Both the position numbers and the translations under genes were made by a program. 64,000 nt of DNA from NCBI GenBank assembly GCA_050084515.1, contig CM114272.1:52390001-52454000 (forward strand). The letters run 5' to 3'. This stretch comes from Blasia pusilla. Taxonomy: Eukaryota; Marchantiophyta; Marchantiopsida; Blasiales. Below, piece after piece: positions 46,260 through 58,340 of this stretch. Each line of letters starts with the position of its first letter. The stretch's first letter is position 1. The notes below the pieces were generated by a model that had not been told where the DNA came from, made no database searches, and worked only from the letters and a program-made list of their open reading frames with translations.

Positions 46260-46610
46260 AGGCTAGAATATTCACTACTTCATGAGTGGAGTCCCTCTAG
46301 CACTGTCCAACCAGTGCGCGATGGGTTCAAGGTTGTGATAGGCACCACTTAATAAATATATTTTCTCTCTAGCCCCTCGTCTCATATGGCATCTTCGTCA
46401 CTTCTTCTATCTGCACAATTCTAATTCCAGTCTCCAGCACTATGGGACGAGGGAGCAATGTTTGTTGTCGCAAGGTTTAGACAAGCACTACTTAATGAGT
46501 ACAATGTCTCTCTCTAGCATTGTGCAACCGGTGCGCGGGTGCTTATCCTGGTCTTGTAGCCGAAGCACTACTTAATAAGTACCGTCGTTCTATCTCTTGC
46601 TCCAACACAA
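46260..46610. repeat. Dispersed degenerate repeats of a cactacttaatgagta motif
   Basis: The motif recurs at about 46,275, 46,345, 46,485 and 46,565, each followed by ctctctagca or similar and, twice, by caaccagtgcgcg or caaccggtgcgcg. This suggests an old tandem duplication. Confidence 0.45.
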
Positions 46611-47344
46611 CATTGAGTAAGCGGATGAGTCAAACATAAACGAGGATAACTGAAGAGCCATATCTGCGGGATTCCTTGTTTGGAACATGGCTTAAGTTTA
46701 GAACCGGGACAGTCATCTTAAACCAAAAAAAATCTGGATGGGCACGTAATCAGAGTCCTGCACCCCGTGTGATGAAACCTAGTCACTACCTGGTCGTTTG
46801 CGCAAAATTCACAACACAAAGAACAACAATCTATGTTGAAATTGCTAAGTTGGTACCACCACTTACGATGATAGACCACCAAGAAGAAGGCCTATGGGCC
46901 CATAGCCTGATGCGGATTCAACTCACTAGAATTCAAGTGAATTTTGGTTAGCTAAATCTCAATTCTAGCTTTGCAGGTGACACTACAAGAATCTCAGATG
47001 ATCTCTGGCGTTAGTGCAAACATAGTTCAGAGGAGTTGAAAGTCTACCTTTATTGCTAGACCTCTAGATGTTTGTCGTATGATTTCCACCAGTTACAATG
47101 TCTAGCCATAGCTGTGATTCTTTGTAGACATTTGATGTTCTATCTATCCATTTTCTGTCTATCCTCAAAATGGAACCAGCTTTAGCCTTGTTCCATTCAT
47201 TCGTACGAGTCAAACAAGCAACACTCTGTTAGTCTAATGTTGACACAAAGCTGGCTGTCCAAAATACAAAGTTAAAATCTAAGATAGAATGTGTCTTACT
47301 CATGAATCTGAAGCAATCATCCCTTTCGGCATGAATCCATAGCA

Positions 47345-48058
47345 TTGAATACAAAATTTGCTAATGAACTCGTGCGCTCCTACAACCACGGCCAGGCTCT
47401 TGTGCTATGGGCTTTCCTTTGGACATCGATTGTCTCTGATGCTCATCAATGCGTTCATAACGTGGAAAATGTGAGGATAAGGAGAGGCCGCAATCAACTA
47501 ATTGGGATAAGGAGAGGCCGCAATCTGCTAATTGCAGTTATCGGTCATCTGAGTGGAAGCTTATTCCTGCCACATTATAAAATTTTGAAGGTGCTCCACC
47601 ACAACTTTTCATTTGCTTTGCTCGATTGGAACAGGGTTTTTTGTATCTCACGTTCGGATTGGAATAAAAATCTCACCTTAGGATCGGAACAAGGCTTTCG
47701 GATCTTATCTTCGGATCAGAATACAAATCTAACCTTCCGACTGGAAACAGGGCTTTTGGATCTTATCTTCGAACCGGAACACAAAGCTCACCTTCAGATT
47801 GGAACACAAATCTCACCTTTGGATCGGAACATGGCTTTTCGGATCTTGGGCTCTTCGTTCATACAGCCACACCTTCCTTCCACCCACGACTCCAACTTTC
47901 CCTCCTCTCCAACTTGCGTTCCAACTCCAACTTTCACCCAGATCTCCTATAAATTTCCAAAATTATACAAAATTACTACAATAACTATGGTACCAATTGT
48001 GTGGATGAGGGCCTCACAAGCCTGGAACCAGTACCATATGCGCACTTGTGAGAGCTGA
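47345..48058 (+). other. Long open frame over short tandem repeats
   Basis: The frame is open for 237 codons but begins at TTG. Two exact copies of ataaggagaggccgcaatc lie at 47,475 and 47,508. From 47,625 to 47,860 variants of ggatcggaacacaaatctcacctt recur every 30 bp or so. A second duplication (about 73-bp period) lies at 48,004-48,136 around ccatatgcgcacttgtg. Openness probably reflects the repeat composition and not selection, and no domain is recognised. Confidence 0.3.
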
Positions 48059-48839
48059 AGCCTTGGAAGATTTTGTGTTGATGACCACCTCATAAGCCTC
48101 TAACCAATGCCATATGCGCACTTGTGTAAATAGAAGCCATGTAGCTCAGGTACCACTCTTTCATAAGGTGGAATTCAATAGAAAGTGAAAAACATTTTTC
48201 TATCCGATTTTAGTAATCCCTATGTTTGCTTAATGGTATAGATCTCCCCTCGTTAAAAAATAAGGCGGCTTCTCACCTCGTTCAAATAGATGGCCGTCTG
48301 AATAAAATCTCATTCAAATCTCTTTAACTTTTTCTCACAAGAGGACATTTCAGACGACCACTTGTAGAGGAGCTTCACTTCTTTGGGAACGGGGAGTTAC
48401 CAAAAGAAGTAAAGGTGTTTGCATGTGTTCTTGATCCATATGATGTTGATGTCCTTAACTAGCTGCAATCTGCTATTGGAATTGCTCTACATATGTAACC
48501 ATTCCAGCCTCATGATCAAGGTCTCCCTCAACCTGGTGAAGTGGTAGGCCTAAGTCTCCCTCATGAGCATAGCCTCTTCCTCTTCTACAGTCAAAGGCTC
48601 CTTGACCCTTGGCTCCACCTAGTCCTCATAGTATCTCATGCACCTTCTCTTGCTTGTAGTATATGATGAAGCACCTCTTACGTATATGACCATACCATTG
48701 CCACTAGTTGGAATGCAATACTTTTGGTTGGATTCCATTCTTTTCATGTTGTGGTACTGCACGTCAACTACCCTTATGTGTGCAATCTCTCTAAAGATGT
48801 CCCACCACATGACCAAAAAATCAACCTTAGATGTTTTGA

Positions 48840-49115
48840 ATTAAGAAGTTTGGTAGTATCCACGACTTCTATAGACGGACATCAAAGAGTCTACTTGAGG
48901 CGTATACTTACCTACGGCAATTGATTAGCATCACCCAAGGAGTGATAGAAGCCTATGCAATGCAAGGATGGTATGGGATGGAGTGTGCTGTATCGAGACG
49001 AATAAGAGATGCAATAAATTTGAATCAAAATTAACCAAGTTATACATTGAGAGAGGTTGTTGAGTTAATTGAGTGCATTAAGCACAACATGGTTAAGGAG
49101 ATTATAGTAACCTTG
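48840..49115 (+). pseudogene. Decayed gypsy family A gag core (D1)
   Basis: The frame LLEAYTYLRQLISITQGVIE, then GWYGMECAVSRRIRDAIN, stop, then YTLREVVELIECIKHNMVK, aligns residue by residue with family A gag at 19,545-19,780 (REAFTRMRRLIIATYGVIK, YWYEALDREL, KVRDAV, TLQEVFELSERIELNMSE). Flanking sequence to about 50.5 kb may belong to the same relic but is not alignable by eye. Confidence 0.65.
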
Positions 49116-51256
49116 AGTTATTTGAGAGAGGTATTATGAGGGATGGGACCATCATGAATGCAACAACATGCATCCAAGGAGAGCAGTATGATGGCTGGAG
49201 TGCATGGTGGATAAAGCAAACTTGCACGAAGATATATCCATGTGAAGATCAAAGGCCCCTCCAATGTTGGAACATATTATTACATGGTGTGAAAGGGTTG
49301 AAATCTTGGGATTTTGAAGCCCTCTGTGAGTCAGCCCTACTCTTGAACTTTTTTTTATAAAGTTGTGAACTCAAGGATACCTACAACCCTTGAATCATTT
49401 TGCAGTCTTCTATGATGGTTGGCCATCTTGTATGTCCACAAACTCAGGTAGGGACACTTAAAGTCCTTATTGAGGTGACAAGAAACTACTCCTATGAATC
49501 CTCTCCATCTAAGGATGACATATAACGGGATTGATTTTGTTCCTCATGTGTGTAAATAGTCTTGATACCTCACACTACAACGTGTCACCTCACCCTCACT
49601 ACTCTTATCATTTCTCCTCTCAATTTGGAGAAAGGATACCATGGTGATGCACAAGCCCCTCTCACACATTCAACTCTCATTCTCATTGAGTTGAATTTTA
49701 AACATGCGACACGTGAATCTATGTTCTCATATAATTTGGTGTAGATGTAGTGCACCAATAGGAGGCACAATACAACAACACTCAATGGTATCCTTACTCT
49801 AGCATAAGAAAAATAAATCTATCCAAAGCATCCCACATGGGTCTATGCCTCTACCCCATACGTCAAAATTTTCAATGCATCGCTATCCATCCACATAACA
49901 ACCTGCAAACCTAACACCTTGGAAAACCCTTCATAAATGAGGAAATGGACTAAGAGTTTGGGACTTGGATGGGAAACTTGAAACTTAATAAAGGCTTTGA
50001 TCCATAGGAATCCACAAGTCATCATCAAATGTCTCGTACTAAAAACTTTAGTAGGAGAACAACTCAATCCCCCTTGCCAATGCAGTGCAACTATGCAATA
50101 CAATGTGGAAAATGTGACATGGTGCCATGAAAGTTGTCACGATATGACCATTTGATGATATGGTGTGCAAAAAACTGGCACCCTTACCTCTATTATCAAG
50201 TATTCCAATCCTCAACGCTTGTAAGGCTCCGTGATCATGATGGTTTCATGCATCCATTGATTTCTATCAATGTGACACAACATACGAATCATTGGCATGT
50301 GCAATTATAGTCCTCACAACATGCTACATGATACCCACCAATCACACTAGATTTCCATGAATAGTCGTATCAATTGATATTCTTGTGCAATCAAAATCTC
50401 TTGCAACCATAGGCAATGTAGCCCAAGACAAAGGGCCAATTGGCTAACTAACTAAAGCACGATGGATTCCAATCAAGTCAGCACATGTATGGTTCATTTT
50501 GATGCACCATAAGGTGGAAACATGTTCATCAAGTAGTGACACAAATTTTGTAGCCAAATTAAAAATAATTATAGAAAATTAATAATAATTGATGAAGAAC
50601 ATATGAACTCAAGTTATGGGCCCTAAAATCCTCAAAAAAATCATCACAATACTAAGCGCTTCTTACATTTCCACATTATGCACTAAGATCCCTTGATATG
50701 GTATAACCTTGTAACCACAAGGTCAACCCTAAAGATAAAGTTGGCTATGGTCATGGTCATGATTGAGGTTATCATCACATTTTCCTCAATTATTTAGTCC
50801 CTGCGCATAAGTTTTGAAGAGTGTTTTATGGGTTCCATTCCTTGCTTCAAATTCCACAACTTAAGAATCTTTTTTATCAACATTCACATCTTTATCTATC
50901 ACTCACGATGAGTGAAATACATTTGGTGAATTTAATTCTATAAAAATTTTGGCAATGTTTTAGTGTCTATTCTTCTCATATAAAAATCAAAACTCTAAAA
51001 ATAGGAAAAAAAGCTCATAAGCGCATCGAATCTCTTGTGAGCACTTCCATGTATAATCCGCTCTCCACACTTAATCCTAAGGGAATTTTTTGGAGCACTT
51101 GTGTGCGCATTGCTCCTACACAAAATTTCTCACACAAGAACAACAAACTAATGAGCTTAGGATCTCAAGAGCACCCTCAATGAGCCACTAAGTGTGAAAC
51201 TAAGTGATGAATATGATCTCCAACTTGGGAAAAAAAATGGCACATCTCCTACTCCT
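49116..51256. other. No gene recognised
   Basis: AT-rich sequence with short frames, probably old retroelement debris. A minus frame at 49,843-50,103 shows no domain. Confidence 0.4.
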
Positions 51257-51296
51257 ACAAAGGGAGAATGAGAGATATCTCTCATTCTCCCTTTGT
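51257..51296. repeat. Perfect 40-bp palindrome
   Basis: acaaagggagaatgagagat is followed directly by its exact reverse complement with no spacer. An outer pair, acatctc (51,242-51,248) and gagatgt (51,301-51,307), extends the symmetry. Confidence 0.9.
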
Positions 51297-51479
51297 AAAT
51301 GAGATGTCAAATCTATCTCTCTCATACTCCACGGATCTCTCCCTCCCTCTAGTATCAGACTAAACCCACTCTCGTAGTGAGAGTATTGGATAACTCACAA
51401 GGCAAGGGGAGCACCATAGCTCCAAACCAGATAGTTGCTAAATAGTAAATTGTAGTTGATGGGGAGAGGAGATGAAATA

Positions 51480-52100
51480 TGGCTTGAGTGAGGAGTGTGG
51501 GAGGCTCAATGTGAGCTTAAGAGCTTAACCACGTGAAGTAGGGTGTCATTTCCAAGTTCTTCCAATTTTTGGAAGGATGGGGTGATTTGAGCAAGACTAG
51601 AGGAATTACACAAAGTGAAGTGAGGTTTTGAATGACGCACCATCAAGGCTTCAACTCATGGTCGTATTTTCGTCTTTGGACAACAAGTCTAGTGACAAGA
51701 TCATAGAAAGTGAGAGCGTCGTATGCAGGTGAGAGACATGGATGGTATGAGCCATAGGGTATATGGCGCTTTTGTTAAAGAGTCGATAAACAACCATGAT
51801 ATTGATGTCTATATCTGAATCATTTATTGGTTTGATCATGGTCGCGTTGTCGTCATTTTCGGCATTGGACAGCAAGCCTAGTGACAAGATCATAGAAAGT
51901 GAGAGTGTTGTATGTAGTTGAGAGACATGGATGCTATGAGCCATAGGGTATATAGTGCTTTTGTTAAATAATCAATAAACAACCATGACATTGATGTCTA
52001 TATCTGAATCATTTATTGGTTGATCACTAGTTGGTTTGTAAGATTTTAGGTTCAGCATATTTAATGATGGATATGCTATAAGTATTACAATACTTGTAAG
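51480..52100 (+). pseudogene. Decayed family A leader and gag start with tandem duplication (D2)
   Basis: 51,485-51,640 aligns with 18,785-18,930 (gaggagtgtgggaggctc, ggaagg/ggggtga, acaaagtgaagtgagg). A segment of about 182 bp is then repeated at 51,657-51,837 and 51,838-52,022, each starting atggtcg and containing agtgacaagatcatagaaag and tgatgtctatatctgaatc. It corresponds to gag around SSLDTESGVEM. Stops throughout. Confidence 0.65.
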
Positions 52101-52108
52101 AGAGTTAC

Positions 52109-52600
52109 ATGAAGTTTCCGATGTACATTCTAGAGAATGTGTTGTTTTTGGGTGAATATCTTGCATAAGTTATGACAAGTAGGCACCAAGTGAGGTTTTG
52201 GGTAACATATCATCCATGTTGGATCGTGTGGATGAACCTTCTACAATTAGAAGTGTTTAGGTGAGTTTATGATGAAGTTTAGGGTGACTTGTGGTGATAG
52301 ACCACCATTGACTTTAGCCAATAGGGTGCGGGCGTTGAGGGCAATATTGCCTATATTGTTGACTTTTCTAGCATCCTATGCCTTTTGTCAAGGTGGAATA
52401 AGCGTAATATGGGATGACCAATCACGGGGATTGGAGGAGTCTACCAGTGATGAGTAAGAGAGAGCAATGGGTTTCTCTATAAGTATGATGATGGTGGTGT
52501 CAAAGGCATCATGAAAATAGGTGTTAGGCCAAGCGTGGACTTGAACTATCTCATATGGATATTTAGCCAAGGATTGGGTGAGCAATGACAGATGCAAGTG
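52109..52600 (+). pseudogene. Decayed DNMT3-like methyltransferase of family A (D2)
   Basis: The frame opens with KFPMYILENVLFLGE; ENV is at 52,133-52,141 and is the motif VI triplet whose glutamate binds the target cytosine in C5-methyltransferases. It then gives VWMNLLQLEVFR, matching WWMNLIPLEVLGR of the copy at 24.1 kb. RPPLTLANRVRALRAILPIL, AFCQGGISVIWDD, then after a stop ERAMGF and VLGQA follow, in the same order as in that copy. Four or more stops prevent function. The gag core, protease and methyltransferase N-terminus (PCQ loop) are deleted just upstream. Confidence 0.65.
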
Positions 52601-52939
52601 GCATCAATCCCATCTTGAATTTTCATGTAAATATAAGCTCATTGCCTCCAGAGACTATTGAAGCATTAGATGGGGGAAGATGAGGACACATATGCATTCT
52701 AGATATTATGGGATGTCATTTGAGTGAAGAGTTCAAACATGACTAGAGCATCACATGATCAATTTTTATATGATATTGTAGAGCATGATGTTGGAGATCG
52801 TCATAGGATATTATCTATAATAGAGATGACTAGGGTTGTTGAGTAACAACTACTCACCATGCCTTCTTCTTTGACCTCACGATGGAGACTTATGAGCATA
52901 AAGTACGTCTTTAGCTAAGAAGGGAAAAAAGACTTCGGG

Positions 52940-53340
52940 TAGTGTAGTTATTGAGAGAGGTCATGGATTGTTTTGCCTTAAATTTGAGGGATTGTGGTTC
53001 TTTGAAGGGTCTTGATATACGAGTAGATCTTGGTAGTGATATGCTAATCTTTCAACAACCCTACAAGTTTTTTGACATGAAGAGAGCCTTAATTCAAAAT
53101 AGGAGTAAAGACATGTGGGTGTTAGGAGTATTGGAGTTATCGCATTTAGACTTCTTGGCAATAGTATGGGTTGGATTAGTCACTTAGTCTAAGTTCTCAG
53201 CCACTAAAGTAGTTGATGGAGTTTGAAAAGTTAAGAGGGAAGCTTTCAAGATGGGCTCTATTGCTACATGAGCAGTAGTTTTAGGTGGCTCATAGGCCAA
53301 GATGGCTAAACCACAATCTACATGGATCGAGTCGCAACCC
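52940..53340 (+). pseudogene. Decayed family A RT start fused to RNase H end (D2)
   Basis: 52,951-53,187 (CFALNLRDCGSLKGLDIRVD, PYKFFDMKRALIQNRS, GVLELSHLDFL) fits the N-terminal part of gypsy RT. From 53,217 the sequence jumps to EKLRGKLSRWALLLHEQ, VAHRPRWLN and SSRNPC, which matches the RNase H end at 22.0 kb. The RT core and most of RNase H are deleted. Confidence 0.6.
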
Positions 53341-53659
53341 ATGCATGAGCTAGAGAGGCAAGACAAGAGCTTAATGGTACAAACATATTGATGAGGAGAC
53401 AATATCGGGAGATATTGAGAAATTATCAAGCTAGCATGCATATGTCTTCAAGTGTTTTTTTACTATTTTAGGTCAATATAATGCATCAACTTCAACATAG
53501 GAGTTGGATGGTAAGTCTTTAGATCTAGATGGCAATAAGGAGGTGATTGACAAGTAGTTGTGACGTCCATAACGATAAGGAGGTTCTAAAGTATTTATGT
53601 ACTTGCATTGTAATAAGTATAATGAGTGCTAGGGAGAGGGATTGGATCCTATATAGAAC

Positions 53660-54000
53660 CAAGAGGATTAGGTGGGAGTACATACATATTCTATGGGTAA
53701 TGTAGGGTGGTAGAGTGCAGTCATTCTTCCCAAGAGCACGTGTTTGTATATGGTATGGTTTATAAGCATCATATACACATCTATGCACCATGTCATCTTC
53801 GAAACATGAATGGGAGAATATATCCAAGCTTGGCGATCATACCTATGAATTAAGGTATTTTTTGTAGATATATATGCAAGCGGGAAAGTCACCACATTTT
53901 TTGTGATTGTTTTTCTAGAGGATGGCATATGTCATACTTGACTTCCCACTCCCCGGTGCAATTTCGACTAGAGGATGGATATGTTCTAAATGTGTAAAGA
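53660..54000 (+). pseudogene. Decayed family A integrase C-terminus and PHD-like finger (D2)
   Basis: NGRIYPSLAIIPMN aligns with VDGTVDPSLAVVRAG of the copy at 28.87 kb, and CRYICKRESHHIFCDC, SRGWHMSYL with its PHD-like finger (CMLYRSTRDAATMLVCDGY, GGWHTSC). Here the second C-D-x-C pair is kept (CDC) while the H-x2-C cysteine is Y. Homology with the 3' region runs on to about 54,180 (gggaagattgatggtgtttg). Confidence 0.6.
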
Positions 54001-54199
54001 GGACTAGATTGCATCACGTTAATTGCGTCAAGTATTGTCTGGTTAGGGGAAATGGTTGTGCGGTCTTGGTATGCATGTGTTAGTTTGTTGTTGTGCACGA
54101 GGTTGTGCGTGTAAAACTCTTCTTGCATTCTGGGAAGATTGATGGTGTTTGTTGTGTGGATATGAACATCAATGTAGATTGTGTAGGGAGACCCTAAAC

Positions 54200-55801
54200 C
54201 CTTATCGCAAACTACTTATAAATCATAACAGGTGCCTCTTGGCAAAACCTTATCCATCACCAAAAGAACTCTACTATGATTGTTAGTCACTTCCTTGAAG
54301 TTGCTATGGTCCTACAACCCTAACGGTGGTTATTATAAGTGTCTTCACCACATCTGAACACCAAATTCTTTCAAGATTGAGTCAAAAATAAATTCAAAGT
54401 TTGCTTTCCTTGAACCTGCTCCTTGAATGGGAACACACAAGTGACGAAAGACCTAAGGTTGTAGAGTGTTGGTATGCCCTTGCTCAACTCTGTAGAACGT
54501 TTGTGAAGAACAAGTCTAAGAAAAGATCTGAATCTCCTTGCCATGGATTTATTCTCAAATCCAAACCATAAGCTCCTTGATGAAGAATAGTCATCTACAC
54601 ATGCTACCAAATTTTGTGGGGCACTTATGATTTGCCCAAAAGGCCAGGCCATCTTACCCCGATGAAGATTAATCTGCTACTTGCTATTCCCAAAGAATGA
54701 CATGACACTGGAGAACGTCTTCCTTGGATGTGTCGATCCCAGTTCCTATGAAGACCTAACTAAAGGAGAGGGAGCCTCTCTTGGATGGACAAAGTTAGTG
54801 GATGAGTTTCCGAATGTGTGGCGATCAGTCTACAGGTTCCAAGTAACATTACGCATATCCGCAGGCTTGCAGGGTATCTATGAGCAATACAAACACCACT
54901 GTTTTGGATGCTGCTCCTTTTGGACAATTACGTATCCGTTAATTAGGATTCATTGCAGCCAAATTCCGTGATCTGCTACCTTGTGGGTGGAAGTCAACGT
55001 TTAGATACGTTAATAACGTCACACATTGTGATGCTAGGAAATTAACGACCTTAGATTTTCGGCTGTAAATCACTGGAAGCAAATCTTCACACGTCCAAAT
55101 CAAAAGTCAATCCAGAACGTATTTTAAGATATGAAAGCTTGGATAACATTCACAATCACTTGAAGCTTAAGTGACTCCAAACAGCGTCCAAAACTTCCAC
55201 CTGAAGAAACGTGAAGAGGATTTTATCATGCTTGATCATTCCAACCAGGATAGTTTTACCCTCGTGTTCTCCATCAGTACCAGCCAGATGGTAAAATCAT
55301 TGTTTCTCAATCCGTATCACTTTCCTTCCGAGGAATTATTACAACTTTCATTCACAGGAGTGATGAGATCATAAGACTGATACTCTTGATCAACACAACG
55401 GCATCTTGAAAAGTAAACTGATCCTCCCCTACCTGGGAGCTTTCCGAAATATTAAATCTGAGTCGCAGGAAGGGTAATATGGTAAACCCTTCGTCCTCTT
55501 CATCACATCCAAAAATACCATGCAATAACTCCGGTGTGCGCGACCATACTTTGAAGCTCCGTCAGAAAAAAGTAAGCAATTCCTTATCTATAATATTTTT
55601 TCTTGTAGTGAAAACAACTGAATTTTGAATTTCTTTTTCGTATGAAGTAGAAATATAGATTTACATTAGTATAAAATTACAACTTTTCTTCATACACACC
55701 CACAAAAAGCTCTTCGTCCATACAGATACTGACGTTAGTAGGACAGTGCTTGAATCTGAATTGAAGGGAAACTGTCATTCTATATCACAACTTGACATGA
55801 T
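54200..55801. other. GC-balanced flank of the minus-strand gene, unassigned frames
   Basis: Open frames occur on both strands: 54,371-54,652 (-, 93 aa), 54,681-54,971 (+, starts at TTG; GWTKLVDEFPNVWRSVYRF) and 55,171-55,374 (+). At 55,482-55,573 a + frame NMVNPSSSSSHPKI is followed by gtaagc, a good donor. None is recognised. This could hold the 3' UTR of the minus gene and remains of another gene. Confidence 0.25.
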
Positions 55802-57797
55802 TCACATGGAGAGTCTAGAAAGTAAGTCTTCAGGATCGTTTATAACACACCATTGGATAATAAGGAAAGTCACCACAACAGCAAAGGCGAAAGCCATGAG
55901 CTTCCTTAAATTCTCGCCAGTGCGGCTATCGTCTATTGAATCCAATGGTTGAAATCCTTCGTAGTTACCAGTGGCAGAAGCATAAGTTTGGCGTCTTAGA
56001 ATCAACTGCTCGCGGACTCCAGTTCCATGTCTGATTCTTTGTCTTCTGGAGCAACAGTGGGTTATGTTCCGGAAGCCAATACAGCATATAAACACTACTG
56101 CAGTGCCGAGGACAAGAAAGCTGAATCCGAAGTGAGCCTGCAACTGCCGAAAGCAATACACCCCAAAGTGCTTGATCTCTCGAAATATTGATGAGCAAGT
56201 TGAGTTCTCTGTCCAAGATGACAAGGAAAATGAGAGAGCAGACTCACAAATTCTCTTAAAAGACAGGAGTATAAAAATGTTGCGTAAGGGAAAGAACTGA
56301 AGACTGAAGAGAATTCAACTGATGTTAGCCCGACTCACCTGTACAAGAGTCTTTGATATCTCTGAAAATGCTTGCCAAGCCTTGATACACAAATGTTACG
56401 AACTCTGCCAATAGGATACAACACACTATCAGAAGTTTAAAACTTACGCATGTAAATTGTGAGAACGACAACAAGAATACTTTCTTTACTGAAATCACTT
56501 TCACGATATTAAGTTTGCAACACTAGACTGGCCTCCAGATTATGCACTTGTGATGGACCCCATTATTGAGCACTCAATAATGGCGTCCATCACAAGAACG
56601 TAGTACGGAATTACAAATCCGCACCAGATAACGCACAAACAAATGATCCAAAATGCATCCGAGGGAATCTCTAGCATTCAGTAAAGCACATACATTGGCA
56701 GCATAATTGCTAAAACTAAGGACTAAACTATTTTCAGTGACGTTGAGCACATTGTATTGATCCCTCTCGACTTGTTCATGACTGTGGCAGCATAGCTGGA
56801 GCATGATAGTACAATCTCAACCAAAGCCCAACTAGCATCCACCATGACTTCTCGTAATAAGTATTGAACAGAAGAACAGCATCAGAAGCGACATAAACTT
56901 CATGAAGTTCTGTCATGAAAATATATTATATTGACCCCTTTCAACTCGTTCATGAGTATGACAGAATAGTTGGAGGTCATAATAGACTCTCGTCCAGGCT
57001 CATCAGGCAAACGCCACGACCTGGCACTCCCGTAATTAACAGGTAAGGGACGAAATTAGCAGAGACATAAGCAGAGGATCTCACAGAAAATGGCCCCATA
57101 ATCCTAGCTTCTACTACGTTACGGACCAGTATAGTAACCCACTGCATATAGTATAGCCGATGCACTCCATGAAACTGGAGGTAGCTGTCGAAGGGTCATG
57201 ACTAAAGGTGGATTTGTTTCTCCAAAAGGAGAAAATCATTCGAGTATACTGATGCAAGCGTGCACATGCTCCGCTCAGATTAACTATGAGAAATACAACA
57301 GTTTACTCACCAACAAGATAAGACCAACATGAGGTGAACACGTAGCGCAGATCAGGGCCGATAACTTCACAAATCGTTCGGAAGACTTTTGACAAAGCGT
57401 GACCGATGGTTTCAAAAAATTCCGCCCCAAAATCTGTTTCAAAAACGTATGCACTTCAGTTTTTAAGTTCTTCTCAAGAGTGCACAGGAAGAGCTAAGTA
57501 CGAACTATTGAGATGCACGCCATCCGTTGCAATCAGACAGGATTCAGGGTATGCGTGACTTACGAACGCAGGCAGCAAACGCCGTATGGATCCAGTGAGC
57601 GATCCACTCTACGAAGTCTGTCAATTTCAAACAGCAGAATTTAGGGCTTAAACATAAAAGCCAAACGCACGCGCTGAGTGACAGGGACTTAAAATTCAAT
57701 CTGATCGTCTGAAATCGAAGAAGTAGAAGTAGGAATTACCCACGCTCCGGATCAATCGATCCTCGTCCGTCTCGATTGCCAAGCCAAAGAACGAAAC
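55802..57797 (-). CDS. Predicted two-pass membrane protein of unknown function, five exons
   Basis: Exons in transcription order are 57,797-57,740, 57,617-57,564, 57,433-57,311, 56,404-56,339 and 56,208-55,802. Each junction has good signals (G|gtaatt, C|gtaagt, G|gtgagt, G|gtgagt; acceptors tgacag, gaaacag, tggcag, ggacag), and every junction joins in phase 1, giving about 235 codons without a stop. The N-terminal half is amphipathic (FVEWIAHWIHTAFAACV, FFETIGHALSKVFRTICEV, FVTFVYQGLASIFRDIKDSC). Two hydrophobic segments follow (FGFSFLVLGTAVVFICCI and LMAFAFAVVVTFLIIQW), separated by a basic loop. I do not recognise the family. The true start is unresolved: exon 1 is bounded upstream by an in-frame TAG at 57,798 that could be the last bases of an acceptor (gcagctag|gtt), so a further upstream exon with the ATG is expected. 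Introns are 122, 130, 906 and 130 bp. Confidence 0.7.
56547..56596. repeat. Intronic hairpin, 24-bp stem with one mismatch
   Basis: cttgtgatggaccccattat (to gag at 56,570) is followed by a 2-base loop and its reverse complement ending caag at 56,596. It lies in the third intron of the minus-strand gene. The same intron has an imperfect direct repeat (56,751-56,835 and 56,929-57,010). Confidence 0.75.
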
Positions 57798-58340
57798 CTA
57801 GCTGCTATCTGGAGAGAATCATGAATTCACAAACCTTTGAAAGCGTCGTCATAGTCGTCTTTGATCGGCTGATGAATTTCACCCGCACTGCCTCCTCCCA
57901 GTCTAATGAACCGAGCCGTCATCGCTTGTCACCACCGAATTTCTCTTCGACACCAAAAGAAGCAGATATTCTTCGCCAGGCACATCAGCAGAATACAAGT
58001 GAAGCCAAGACTCTTCCGACCAGTGAAACAAACGACGAATTTGACGAAAGAGTGCGAGCACTGTGAAGCTCTACACCGAAAACCAAAGAAAACCAAACTA
58101 AACGCGTCACGAAACCACTCTGCAGTCGCGGAAGCGCATCGGACGTAGGAAATGGAGCCTGCGCCCGAAGGAAAGTCCGAACGAACAGCGGCTGAACGAG
58201 GTCCCGAGAGCAAAGATTGCGCGGCGCGGCGCGGGAGGAAGGAAAGGAGCGGGAGCGATTCCCGACAGAAGCCCTGCGCTTCGACGGAAGTCCGTCGGGG
58301 CCCACGGAGCGGAAAGCCATCGTCATTGATTGGTGACATA
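57798..58340 (-). other. Upstream region of the minus-strand membrane-protein gene
   Basis: GC- and CpG-rich, with possible start codons on - around 57,890-57,930. One short frame (ATG ACG ACG CTT TCA AAG) ends at a potential donor, but the resulting 37-bp intron would be too short. Long minus frames (57,929-58,339) are probably leader or promoter sequence. Confidence 0.4.

Noticed and set aside
51657-52022. Two-unit repeat as a CRISPR-like or regulatory array
   Set aside because: Only two long, imperfect units that align with gag-leader sequence. This is a duplication inside a dead retroelement in a eukaryotic window.
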